Position numbers and translations under genes: made by a program. Positions 7,947-15,869 of a DNA stretch of 16,623 nucleotides are shown here, one piece after another. The stretch comes from an uncultured Verrucomicrobiota bacterium. Its GTDB lineage: Bacteria > Verrucomicrobiota > Verrucomicrobiia > Chthoniobacterales > SZAS-18. The notes under the pieces were generated by a model, which worked only from the letters and a program-made list of their open reading frames with translations, was not told the DNA's origin and searched no databases. Numbering within the stretch: the first letter of the stretch is position 1; each line of letters opens with the position of its first letter. Location of the stretch: positions 1-16,623 of the forward strand of contig CALMVM010000424.1 in the NCBI GenBank assembly GCA_937873255.1. The letters run 5' to 3'.

Positions 7947-8053
7947 TTGTCCACAGATTACACAGATTTACACAGATTCGGAGACGGAATGGAAAAGAAG
8001 TTTGCCTGCCCCCCTCTCTTCAATCTGTGTAAATCTGTGTAATCTGTGGACAA
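7947..8053. repeat. Intergenic inverted repeat 3 with ACACAGATT tandem-unit arms
   Basis: A perfect 32-base inverted repeat: 7947-7978 pairs with 8022-8053, around a 43-base loop (7979-8021). Each arm holds three tandem units of 9-10 bases (CCACAGATT, ACACAGATTT, ACACAGATT, and the complement). The loop reads GGAAAAGAAGTTTGCCTGCC (7991-8010) followed by a C/T tract. The left arm starts 21 bases after the aldo/keto reductase stop. The right arm ends 69 bases before the threonine aldolase ATG. I recall very similar AATCTGTG-type intergenic repeats from PVC-group genomes, but I cannot verify that here. No promoter is recognisable in the rest of the 197-base gap. Confidence 0.95.
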
Positions 8054-8122
8054 ATTCCGGTCTCCTACGGGATTCGCCAAAGACCGCTGGCGCAACTCGG
8101 ACGCCATGCGGATATTTCCGTC

Positions 8123-9172
8123 ATGACACCCGCCGGACCGCGCCATTTCGCCAGCGACAACAACGCGGGGATGTGCCCCGAAGTGCTCGCCGCGCTCGCC
8201 GAGGCCAACGCCCACCATCTGCCCGGCTACGGCGACGACCCGTGGACCCGGCGCGCGGAGAAACTCGTGCGGGAAACGTTCGAAACGGATTGCGACGTGT
8301 TCTTCGTCTTCAACGGGACGGCCGCCAACTGCCTTTCGCTCTGGAGTTTGTGCGAACCGTTCCACCGGGTGATTTGCCACCAGTTCTCGCACATCCAGAC
8401 CGACGAATGCGGCGCGCCGGGGTTTTTTATGCACGGGGTGACACTTCACCCGTTGGACACTCCCGAGGGTAAGCTGACCCCCGACGCCGTGCGCGAGGGC
8501 AGCCGCACCCCGCACGGGTTTCACGGTTCCGAGCCGCGCGCGGTCAGCCTCACGCAAACGACCGAACTCGGCACGGTTTACACGCCCGACGAAGTGCGCG
8601 CCATCGCCGCCGTCGCGCGCGAATTGAAACTCTCCGTCCACATGGACGGCGCGCGGTTCGCCAACGCCGTCGCCACGCTCGGCGCGTCGCCGGCGGACAT
8701 CACATGGCGCGTCGGCGTGGACGTGCTCAGTCTCGGCGGCACGAAAAACGGTGCGGCCTTCGGGGAGGCGGTGGTGTTTTTCGACCGCGCGCGGGCGGAT
8801 AATTTCCGGCGGCGCTGCAAGCAAAGCGGGCAACTCGCCTCGAAAATGCGGTTCCTCTCGGCGCAATGGGTCGGCCTATTGGAAAACGGTGTCTGGCTGC
8901 GCAACGCCTCCGCCGCGAACCGCGTGGCGGCTTACCTCGAAGGTCGGCTCGCCGAGCTCCCGGGCGTGAACGTCGCGTTTCCCCGGCAGGCGAACGCCGT
9001 GTTCGCGCTGTTGCCCGCTGCGGCGGCGGAGGCGGTCGCGGCGCGCGGCTGGCGGTTCTACAACGACGTGGGACCCGGCGGCGCGGCTCGGCTGATGTGT
9101 TCGTGGGATTCGACCGAGGCGGACGTGGACGCTTTCGTCGGGGACTTGGCGGCGGCGTTGGACCACGCGTGA
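8123..9172 (+). CDS. ltaE: Low-specificity L-threonine aldolase
   Basis: PLP-dependent fold-type I enzyme that cleaves L-threonine or L-allo-threonine to glycine and acetaldehyde, giving glycine or allowing threonine catabolism. At 349 residues the length is typical. Family landmarks are FASDNNAGMCPEV at the N-terminus, GYGDDPWT, FVFNGTAAN (phosphate-binding region), THE cofactor-facing Asp175 in HMDGARFANA, and the Schiff-base Lys208 in LGGTKNG. The CKQSGQLASKMRFLSAQW block resembles Pseudomonas-type low-specificity enzymes. The ATG at 8123 gives the expected N-terminus but has no Shine-Dalgarno. Inverted repeat 3 lies upstream. The ligase gene starts 78 bases after the stop and may be cotranscribed. 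A different beta-eliminating lyase activity is possible but less likely. Confidence 0.93.
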   Translation: MTPAGPRHFASDNNAGMCPEVLAALAEANAHHLPGYGDDPWTRRAEKLVRETFETDCDVFFVFNGTAANCLSLWSLCEPFHRVICHQFSHIQTDECGAPGFFMHGVTLHPLDTPEGKLTPDAVREGSRTPHGFHGSEPRAVSLTQTTELGTVYTPDEVRAIAAVARELKLSVHMDGARFANAVATLGASPADITWRVGVDVLSLGGTKNGAAFGEAVVFFDRARADNFRRRCKQSGQLASKMRFLSAQWVGLLENGVWLRNASAANRVAAYLEGRLAELPGVNVAFPRQANAVFALLPAAAAEAVAARGWRFYNDVGPGGAARLMCSWDSTEADVDAFVGDLAAALDHA

Positions 9173-9250
9173 GTGCGCCCCGACGCCCGGACGATTTTTT
9201 CGTGCCGACGGGGACCGCCAACGGCCACGCGGCGCAAGATTCCTCTGGCG

Positions 9251-10534
9251 ATGTCCCACGTACCCCGACTCGTCACCTATTCGCCGGAAGAACTCCTCGC
9301 CCTCGCCCGTGAACACGTCCCGTTCTACCAACGCGCCTACGCGGACCTGCCCGAAAACCTGATGCTGGCCCAGGCGCCGATCATCGACCAGAAAAGCTAT
9401 TGGGAAGCGCACACCCGCGACCCGCGCGAACTGCTCAGCGAGCCGCTCCACGACGGCGTCGTGCTCAACAGCGGCGGCAGCACGGGCGAGCCGAAGTTTT
9501 CCTATTTCAACAACGCGGAATGGGATTCCGGCGTCGCCCTGGAAGCGCGGGCCATCGCGGCGACAGGCGTGACCACCGGCGACCGAGTGGCGAATTTCTT
9601 CGCGTCGGGCTTCCTGTATTTTTCCTTCATCCTGATGCTGGAGGCGCTCAAGGCGACGAACATCAAGGTATTGCAACTGCCCATCGGTTATTTCGCCCCG
9701 CTGCCCGACGCGACCCGGTTGATGCGCGCGTTCAGGGTCAACGTCATCGCCGGGCTGCCAACCCATTTGATGGGCCTGGTGGATCACCAAGAGAAGCAAG
9801 GGATCACCGACGTGCGGCTGGACCGCATTCTCTTCGCCGGCGAGCCGTTCACGGCGGATCAGCGCAGCTATCTGCAAGGACGTTTCCCGGGTGTGGAAAT
9901 TCGGTCGCTCGGTTACGCCAGCGTGGATGGGGGAATCATCGGTTACGCCGACGCGGGTTGCGGGCCGGGCGAACACCGCGTCTTCGACGGCGCGGCGATT
10001 CTGGAAGTCGTCGACGAGGAATCCAACACGCCGATCCTGGAGTCGGACCGGCCGGGCAAACTGGTTTTCACCAACCTGACCCGGCGCTTGATGCCGACCC
10101 TGCGTTACCCGACCGGCGACCGCGGCCAGTGGGTCGAGCCGGCCGGAACGGCGGAACGCAAATTCCTGTTGCTCGGACGCGCGGAGGAAAGCGCGCGGCT
10201 GGCGAGCTTCAACGTGCCGGTGGCCGAGGTCGCGGCGCTCCTGGCCCCGTTCCGAGAGCGCCTGGGCATCCGCCACTTCCAACTGGTGGTGACGCAAGAA
10301 AACCTGCGCGACAAGCTAACCCTACGCCTCGTGAGCGAACTCCCGGCGCTCGAACGCAACGCGGCGGGCACCCAGATCGTCGAGACATTGCTCCGGCAAA
10401 AGCCCGTCCTCGGCGAGATGGTCGCCCGGGGAGTCGTGAACCCCGTGGCCGTCGAATGGACCGGCATGGCCGGCCTGGAGGTCAACGCGCGCACCGGCAA
10501 GACGCGGACCGTCGTCGACCGCCGCGTCGGTTGA
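9251..10534 (+). CDS. PaaK-like adenylate-forming ligase
   Basis: Member of the ANL superfamily, nearest by motif to the phenylacetate-CoA ligase / coenzyme F390 synthetase group. Such enzymes activate a carboxylate with ATP to an acyl-adenylate and pass it to a thiol or amine. In 427 residues it has the P-loop SGGSTGEPK (74-82), YASVDGG from Tyr222 (A5 position, Asp226 where Glu is common), YPTGDRG with Asp290, the hinge motif GR (309-310), and a C-terminal Lys417 in ARTGKTRT. The frame is open from a GTG at 9173, but homology begins near ATG 9251, which I take as the start. The substrate is unknown. It ends 8 bases before the stop codon of the convergent kinase gene. A partner role for the nearby ketosynthase-like gene is speculation. 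Confidence 0.85.
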   Translation: MSHVPRLVTYSPEELLALAREHVPFYQRAYADLPENLMLAQAPIIDQKSYWEAHTRDPRELLSEPLHDGVVLNSGGSTGEPKFSYFNNAEWDSGVALEARAIAATGVTTGDRVANFFASGFLYFSFILMLEALKATNIKVLQLPIGYFAPLPDATRLMRAFRVNVIAGLPTHLMGLVDHQEKQGITDVRLDRILFAGEPFTADQRSYLQGRFPGVEIRSLGYASVDGGIIGYADAGCGPGEHRVFDGAAILEVVDEESNTPILESDRPGKLVFTNLTRRLMPTLRYPTGDRGQWVEPAGTAERKFLLLGRAEESARLASFNVPVAEVAALLAPFRERLGIRHFQLVVTQENLRDKLTLRLVSELPALERNAAGTQIVETLLRQKPVLGEMVARGVVNPVAVEWTGMAGLEVNARTGKTRTVVDRRVG

Positions 10535-10542
10535 ACGCGCCT

Positions 10543-11760
10543 TCAGGCCGCCGCCGAGGCTACCTTGACCGGGAGTTTTACCGTGAAGATCGATCCGCGG
10601 CCGACCTCGCTCTCGGCGCTGATCGTGCCGCCGTGTTCCTCCACGATGCGTTTTGAGATCGCCAGACCCAGCCCGGTACCATCGTCCTTGGTGGTGTAGT
10701 ACGGCACGAAGATCATGGGCAGCCGATCGGCGGGGATGCCGGTGCCGTTGTCGGTGACGGTAAGCGTCAGTCCGTCGTCGCCCGCCACGCCGCTCATGGC
10801 CACCTTGCCGGTGCCGCGCGCGCAGGCCTGCATCGCGTTGATGATGAGGTTGTGCACCACGCGGCGCATCTGGGTGGAATCGATGTCGATGCCGGTCTCG
10901 TCGGTCACCGCGCTGAAGTCCGTTTCCAACGCCACGTCCGACATGGAAGACATCGGCTGGACCGACTCGATGGCCCCGTCCAGGAACGAGCGCGCGCCGA
11001 CCGTCTCGCGATCCTCGGAGATATCGTCGCGCAGTTGCCTCCACGCGTCGGCCAAGCCGCAGCAATGCTGGATGCTTTTCTTGATCATCTGAATGTAGCC
11101 GAGCGCCTCCATCCATTGCGTGCCCTCCTCCGGGCGCATCTCGTCCACCTTGCTCTGCAACAACTCGACGCAGCACGTCAGGATCGTGAGCGGGTTGCCC
11201 ATGTCGTGGATGATCTCGTCGGAACGCTGTCCCAGCTTGGCGAGCGGACGGGTCTCGCTCAACTCGGCCGAGAGCCCGAGGTTCAACTCCGCCAGTTCCT
11301 TGGAAAGATTGGCGCGGGCGCGCTTGGCGCGGGCGAGAGCGACGTTCTTGGCCACGGCTTCGAGCATGGCGTCGGTGTCCGGCGGCTTCGTCATGAAGTC
11401 GGTCGCCTGGTTGCGGAACGCCTGGCAGGCGGTTTCCAGCGTGCCGTAGCCGGTCAGCATGATGATCGACACGTATTCGTCGATGGCTCGCAGATCGACG
11501 ATGCCCTCCAGCCCGGAGCGGCCCGGCATGCGGTTATCCAGGATGATGGTATCGACCGCGTTTGCCCGTAGCGCCTCGACGCCCTCGTCCACCGAGCCGG
11601 TGACGATGACGTCGTAGTCATACTTGAGAAGGATGCGCAGGCTCTCGCGCGGCCCATAGTCGTCATCGATGATAAGAATCCTCGCCTTGGTGGTGTCGGC
11701 GGTCGCCGATGGGGCGGACGGGGCGGACGGAGCGGACGGGGCCTCGGACAGTGAAATCAT
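10543..11760 (-). CDS. Cytoplasmic response-regulator/histidine-kinase fusion
   Basis: A 405-residue soluble signalling protein with receiver before kinase. The N-terminal tail (7-19) is an Ala-Pro-Ser repeat. The REC domain (about 26-140) has Asp32-Asp33-Asp34, phosphoacceptor Asp75 in TIILDNRMPG, Thr103 and Lys125, so it looks functional. A coiled linker leads to a HisKA-like H box, His185 in IIHDMGNPL. The HATPase_c domain has an N box (Asn308), G1 DNGTGIP (Asp337-Pro343) and G2 GTGLGL (361-366). There are no membrane segments, so it must receive its signal by phosphotransfer or a partner. The start is the ATG complementary to 11758-11760; the open frame continues upstream only as antisense of the ketosynthase gene. 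It faces the ligase (stops 8 bases apart) and is divergent from the ketosynthase-sensor kinase genes, hinting at one pathway. Confidence 0.92.
   Translation of the reverse strand: MISLSEAPSAPSAPSAPSATADTTKARILIIDDDYGPRESLRILLKYDYDVIVTGSVDEGVEALRANAVDTIILDNRMPGRSGLEGIVDLRAIDEYVSIIMLTGYGTLETACQAFRNQATDFMTKPPDTDAMLEAVAKNVALARAKRARANLSKELAELNLGLSAELSETRPLAKLGQRSDEIIHDMGNPLTILTCCVELLQSKVDEMRPEEGTQWMEALGYIQMIKKSIQHCCGLADAWRQLRDDISEDRETVGARSFLDGAIESVQPMSSMSDVALETDFSAVTDETGIDIDSTQMRRVVHNLIINAMQACARGTGKVAMSGVAGDDGLTLTVTDNGTGIPADRLPMIFVPYYTTKDDGTGLGLAISKRIVEEHGGTISAESEVGRGSIFTVKLPVKVASAAA
11712..11738. repeat. Triplicated 9-bp repeat encoding Ala-Pro-Ser
   Basis: Three in-phase copies of GGGCGGACG (the last one GAGCGGACG), with a partial fourth, lie at the 5' end of the kinase gene on the minus strand. 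They encode the Ala-Pro-Ser tail before the receiver domain. Because the unit is a multiple of three, copy-number change would alter tail length without a frameshift. Confidence 0.8.
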
Positions 11761-11982
11761 AAGGTCAGGGACGATGCACGCGTTGGCAGGGTGGCGGACG
11801 TTGACTATTTCGGAGAAGGAGTTCCTTTTTCCTGCGGCGTCAGGTAAGCTCGAACTTTCGAGCCTCCTCCGCTCGGAGTGGCACGGAAACTGGTTTGTTT
11901 CTACGACTAAGGTGAATTCCCACCCTCTCCGAGCAAGGTTCGTACCGCATCGTGTCGGAAACGCGGGCTGTTGCCAATCTTT
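11761..11982. promoter_or_regulatory. Divergent intergenic region with inverted repeats
   Basis: These 222 bases separate the start codons of the minus-strand kinase and the plus-strand ketosynthase-like gene, and should hold both promoters. Visible symmetry: GCTCGAA-CT-TTCGAGC (11848-11863, perfect 7-bp arms), the 8-base pair GCTCGGAG (11871-11878) with CTCCGAGC (11927-11934), and AAGGA-GT-TCCTT (11816-11827). The 16-base palindrome is the best operator candidate. A TTGACT occurs at 11801-11806, but no convincing -10 box follows at proper spacing. No Shine-Dalgarno precedes the ATG at 11983. Confidence 0.4.
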
Positions 11983-13251
11983 ATGAGCTACCCATATCGG
12001 AGTCAATATCAATACGACCGTGTGCCGGGCCGGCGGCGCGTCGTGGTCACGGGGATGGGCGCGGTGTCGGCGGCCGGAGTCGGCACGAAGGCGCTCTGGG
12101 ATGCCCTGCTGGCCGGCAGGAGCTGCATCGGGCGCATCTCGCAGCCTGCGGCCGGCCTGCCGATCAGCGTTGCCGGAGAGGTACGGGATTTCGACGCGAC
12201 GCGCCACATTGAGGCGTGGCAGCGTCCGCGCCGCATGGGCCGGGTGATGCAGTTCGCCGTGGCGGCGGGCCGCGAGGCGTTCCTGAGCGCCGGCCTTCGG
12301 ACCGAGGACCTGCAGGAGCGCAAGGTGGCGGTGATGATCGGCTCGGCCGTCAGTTCGTACGGTGATTTCGAGACCTCGGCCGTCCAGGTCGAAAAACGCG
12401 GGGCGTCGAGCATTACTCCGACGAACATCGCCGCCAGCAATTTCCAGGCGCCGGCCATCGCCGTCGCGCAGATGCTCAAGACCGACCACGTGAGCGCGTT
12501 CGGCGTCTCGAACAATTGCACCTCGGGCACGGATGCCATCGGCAACGCGGTCGACATGATCCGCCTGGGCCGATACGACATCGTCGTCGCCGGCGGGACC
12601 GAAGCGCCGCTGACGCCGGCGGTCACTTCCATCATCTCGGCGTCCGGCATCTGTACGACGCACTCGATCCCCGAGGAAGCGAGCCGGCCCTTCGACCGCG
12701 ACCGCGAGGGCGGCGTAATCGGCGAAGGGGCGGGCGTCTTCATCTTGGAGGAGCGCGAGGCCGCGCTGGAACGAGGAGCCAAGCCTTTGCTCGAAATTTT
12801 CTCCTTCCACATGCACCCGGACATGCGGCGCGACCTGCCGGGCTCCGGCCTGGAATACACGATGCGCGGCGCGCTGGAAAACGCCTCGTGCCGTCCGCAG
12901 GACATCGATTACATCTCCGCCTGGGGCTGCGGTGCCCCGCTGATCGACCGTTGCGAAACGGAGGCGATCAAGGCGGTTTTCGGGGACGACGCCTACCGGG
13001 TGGCGGTCGGGTCGATCAAGGGCACCATCGGCATCCCGCTCGGGGCGTCCGGGCCGCTCCAGTTGATCGTCACAGCCTGTGCGCACCGCGACGGCGTGCT
13101 GCCGCCTACAGTGAACTGGCGGCACCGCGACCTGGATTGCGACCTGGATTACATCGGTGGGGGGATGCGCCGCGCGCGGTTGCGCAAATCCCTCATCAAC
13201 GCCCACGGCCTCAGCGGCGGCAACATCAGCCTGCTCGTCGGTTCAGCATGA
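11983..13251 (+). CDS. Beta-ketoacyl synthase-like protein lacking both catalytic histidines
   Basis: A 422-residue FabF/KAS II-type thiolase-fold protein. The fold is clear: VVVTGMGAVSAAGVG at the N-terminus, the nucleophile Cys179 in VSNNCTSGTDAIG, the PFDRDREGGVIGEGAGVF block, and a Gly-rich C-terminus. The two His of the Cys-His-His triad are not there. The segment equivalent to HGTxTP reads WGCGAP (Trp314), and the segment equivalent to KSMTGH reads KGTIGI (Lys346 kept, Ile351 in place of His). The 32-residue spacing between the two positions equals that of E. coli FabF (His303-Lys335), so the alignment is secure. Decarboxylative condensation is therefore doubtful; acyl transfer, acyl binding or a partner role is possible. 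I chose ATG 11983 over TTG 11971. A membrane sensor kinase starts 9 bases after the stop, so the two are probably cotranscribed. Confidence 0.88.
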   Translation: MSYPYRSQYQYDRVPGRRRVVVTGMGAVSAAGVGTKALWDALLAGRSCIGRISQPAAGLPISVAGEVRDFDATRHIEAWQRPRRMGRVMQFAVAAGREAFLSAGLRTEDLQERKVAVMIGSAVSSYGDFETSAVQVEKRGASSITPTNIAASNFQAPAIAVAQMLKTDHVSAFGVSNNCTSGTDAIGNAVDMIRLGRYDIVVAGGTEAPLTPAVTSIISASGICTTHSIPEEASRPFDRDREGGVIGEGAGVFILEEREAALERGAKPLLEIFSFHMHPDMRRDLPGSGLEYTMRGALENASCRPQDIDYISAWGCGAPLIDRCETEAIKAVFGDDAYRVAVGSIKGTIGIPLGASGPLQLIVTACAHRDGVLPPTVNWRHRDLDCDLDYIGGGMRRARLRKSLINAHGLSGGNISLLVGSA

Positions 13252-13260
13252 CCTCCCTCC

Positions 13261-15756
13261 ATGCCGGCAACCATTGATTTCGCGTTCATCGCCATCGCCT
13301 GTCATACCCTGCTGGGTCTGGCGACGTTTCTGACGAATCCGCGCCGTCCGATCAATCGGAGCTTCATGCTCCTGACCCTGGTTATCGCCGGGTGGAACAC
13401 CGGCATCCACACCGGTTTCCTGTCCCGGCAGCCCGAGACGTTCGCACTCTCGGTGCGGTGGTGTTCGTTCTGCGGCGCGCTGATCCCGACCGCCATGGCG
13501 CTGATGCGCACTAGCATCGTCCACTCCGAGGAAGGTTGGCTGCGGCAGTTCGTGCGGATTCGCTGGTGGGTGCTGGCGGGGGGCTTCTTCGCGGTGTTCT
13601 GCTTCACCCCCTTCTATCTGAAGGAGATCGTTCAGTCGATTCCGGCGGTGAACGGGGCGAGCGTCGCCGGCCTGCGGCCGATTTTCCATCCGGCGATTGC
13701 CTTGTTTTACGGCTACCTGGCGGTTTCGGTGCCGCTGATCACCTATTTGCTCGCCCGCAACCAGTGGCGTCCGGAGGCCGTAGGCGTGCACCAAGTCGAG
13801 TTGCAATTCATCTGGCTGGCTTGGGCCACGATCCCGCTGAGCATTTGTCTGAGCTTGTTGCTTCAATCGATGTTGCACGACGTGATGGCGTTGCCGACGC
13901 GCATCATCTCGGGAGTCCGGGTAATCGGCTTCGATGTCATCATCATCTACGGCATCACCTCTCGCGGCATCTTGCAGATTCGGGCGGTGGTGCGGATTTT
14001 CCTGTCGCACCTATTGCTGGCGGTTTACGCGGCGGCGATCTACGCGGCGCTATGGGTGGTCCTGCGCTGGATGTTCCGGCACGCGGACAACGAATCGACG
14101 CTGTGGCCGAGCGTCCTGGCCGGCGGGAGCGTGGCCATCCTGGTCAACTCCCTGTCCTCGCCGTTTCGCAGGATCACCCGCCGCATCCTGCCCTCGAACG
14201 ACCTGGACTTCGAGCGCATCTTCGGGCAGGTCCGGCACCTTTTGCAATCGGTCGCCACCCTCGACGAGCTGCTCGCGGAATTTTGCGACGCGCTGGGGCG
14301 TTCGGTCGGCGCGTTGCGCGTGCGCGTGCTCCTGCCGGACGTGGACGGCTTCCGCGTCCATCGGCCGATGGCGGGGGGCAGCCCGATGGGAGACGTGATG
14401 TTCGACGGGCCATGCCTGCGAGAGGATGACGCGGTGATCCAGGCGTTGCGCGCGGGCGCTTCCGACCTCGCGGTGGAGGAACTGGCCCGGCACGCCTCGA
14501 CGCCCGAGCAGCGCATTTTGCTCGAACGGTTGAAGGCGATGGACGCCGACCTGATCGTCCCGGCGCGCTACCGCAACGAACTGAGCGCCATCCTGATTTT
14601 GTCTCCGCGCGTCGGCGGCCACATCTTCGGCGGCGACGGCCGCTCGACGCTGCGCCTGGTGGCCGATCAACTCGCTGTGGCGATCATCAACGCCCACCTC
14701 TACACCGAGGCCTACCGCAGCCAGGCGTACAACCGGCTCCTGGTCGAACATCTGCCGTGCGGGGTCATCACGACCGATCCCGAGGGCACGGTGCGCGTGG
14801 TCAACCCCGAGGCTCGGCGGCTCTTGCAGGTGGACGAAAACGCCGCGCCCGACGAGGTCGAATTGCCGCACAGCTTCTCTGAATTGGTCATCCCCACGCT
14901 GTCCAACCACGCCGAGTCCCCGCCGGAGGAGATCGTCCTGCGCGCCGGTTCGCGCGACCAGGCGAACCTGCGGGTGAACTGCCTGCCGATGGAAGGCCAG
15001 CGCGGCGAACTGCTCGGCGCGGTGCTCGTGCTCAACGACCACACCACGCTCGAAAAACTCCAGCGCGCCGTGCGTCAGGCCGACCGGCTGGCGAGCATCG
15101 GCACCCTCGCTTCCGGCATGGCGCACGAGATCAAGAACCCGCTGACGGCGCTGAAGACCTTCACCCAGCTCTTGCCCAAGCGTTACAACGACGCCGAGTT
15201 CCGGCACGACTTCAGCGGACTGGCGGGCAGCGAGATCGCGCGCATCGAGCGCATCGTCAACCAGCTCCTGGCCTTCGCGCGGCCCGCGCCGTTGATGATC
15301 GAGCAGGTCAACCTGCACGAGATCATCGGCAACGCCGTCAAGCTCGTCGGCCCCCAGGCTTCGCGCCACCAGATCACGATCCGCACCGCGCTCAATGCCA
15401 CGGCCGACTATATCGCCGCCGACAAGGACCGGCTCCAGCAGGTGCTCCTCAACCTGTTGCTCAACGCCATCCAGGCCAACACGGACGGCGGCTGGATCGA
15501 GGCGAGCACCGAGATGGAACCGGGCACGGCCGAGCACGAGGCGTTCATCCGGCTGGACGTGCGCGACAACGGCAGCGGCATCCCGGCGGAGATTTTGCCG
15601 AACATCTTCGATCCGTTCTTCACGACCAAGGGCGAGGGCACGGGCCTGGGACTCTCGGTCAGTTACAACATCGTCGCCGAGCACAAGGGACGGATGGAAG
15701 TTCAGAGCGAAAGTGGAAAAGGAACTTGTTTTTCGCTGTATCTCCCGGTTTGCTGA
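13261..15756 (+). CDS. Multi-pass membrane sensor histidine kinase with GAF and PAS domains
   Basis: An 831-residue inner-membrane sensor kinase. The N-terminal 300 residues hold about eight or nine hydrophobic segments (for example near 7-24, 34-54, 63-82, 101-119, 142-164, 180-200, 218-268 and 280-297), like the 7TM-type kinase input modules. A GAF-like domain (about 325-485) and a PAS domain (about 492-600, [18 protein letters not shown]) follow. The kinase core has H box AHEIKNPL with His622, an N box with Asn735, G1 DNGSGIP, FFTTK, and G2 GEGTGLGL at 791-798. The core is NtrB/AtoS-like, so the partner may be an NtrC-type regulator, not seen here. Its start lies 9 bases after the ketosynthase-like stop, preceded by CCTCCCTCC rather than a Shine-Dalgarno. 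The ligand is unknown. Confidence 0.92.
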   Translation: MPATIDFAFIAIACHTLLGLATFLTNPRRPINRSFMLLTLVIAGWNTGIHTGFLSRQPETFALSVRWCSFCGALIPTAMALMRTSIVHSEEGWLRQFVRIRWWVLAGGFFAVFCFTPFYLKEIVQSIPAVNGASVAGLRPIFHPAIALFYGYLAVSVPLITYLLARNQWRPEAVGVHQVELQFIWLAWATIPLSICLSLLLQSMLHDVMALPTRIISGVRVIGFDVIIIYGITSRGILQIRAVVRIFLSHLLLAVYAAAIYAALWVVLRWMFRHADNESTLWPSVLAGGSVAILVNSLSSPFRRITRRILPSNDLDFERIFGQVRHLLQSVATLDELLAEFCDALGRSVGALRVRVLLPDVDGFRVHRPMAGGSPMGDVMFDGPCLREDDAVIQALRAGASDLAVEELARHASTPEQRILLERLKAMDADLIVPARYRNELSAILILSPRVGGHIFGGDGRSTLRLVADQLAVAIINAHLYTEAYRSQAYNRLLVEHLPCGVITTDPEGTVRVVNPEARRLLQVDENAAPDEVELPHSFSELVIPTLSNHAESPPEEIVLRAGSRDQANLRVNCLPMEGQRGELLGAVLVLNDHTTLEKLQRAVRQADRLASIGTLASGMAHEIKNPLTALKTFTQLLPKRYNDAEFRHDFSGLAGSEIARIERIVNQLLAFARPAPLMIEQVNLHEIIGNAVKLVGPQASRHQITIRTALNATADYIAADKDRLQQVLLNLLLNAIQANTDGGWIEASTEMEPGTAEHEAFIRLDVRDNGSGIPAEILPNIFDPFFTTKGEGTGLGLSVSYNIVAEHKGRMEVQSESGKGTCFSLYLPVC

Positions 15757-15869
15757 GCGGTCGTCAGGACATGACCCCTCGTCGGGGCGTGGACTTGCCT
15801 CGGTCGCCTCCCTGGCAAGACCTAGGTGCGGCCCGGTTTCGTTACTATCTTGGGAAGAGCTGTATCTGC

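Noticed and set aside
9173..9250. GTG at 9173 as the ligase start
   Set aside because: The first 26 residues are Arg-rich and unlike the family; the ligase fold begins near the ATG at 9251.
8876..10297. 473-residue minus-strand open frame
   Set aside because: Antisense shadow over the threonine aldolase and ligase genes, with no recognisable motif.
11879..11894. Sigma-54 promoter (TGGCACG followed by CTGGT)
   Set aside because: The -24 part matches well, but the essential GC at -12 is GG, and there is no independent evidence.
11761..13206. Long minus-strand extension of the REC-kinase frame (up to 887 residues)
   Set aside because: It is antisense of the ketosynthase-like gene, with Arg/Asp/His-rich shadow composition and no domain; the kinase begins at 11760.
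14050..15684. 544-residue minus-strand open frame
   Set aside because: Antisense shadow of the membrane kinase; composition is typical of a GC-rich frame complement.
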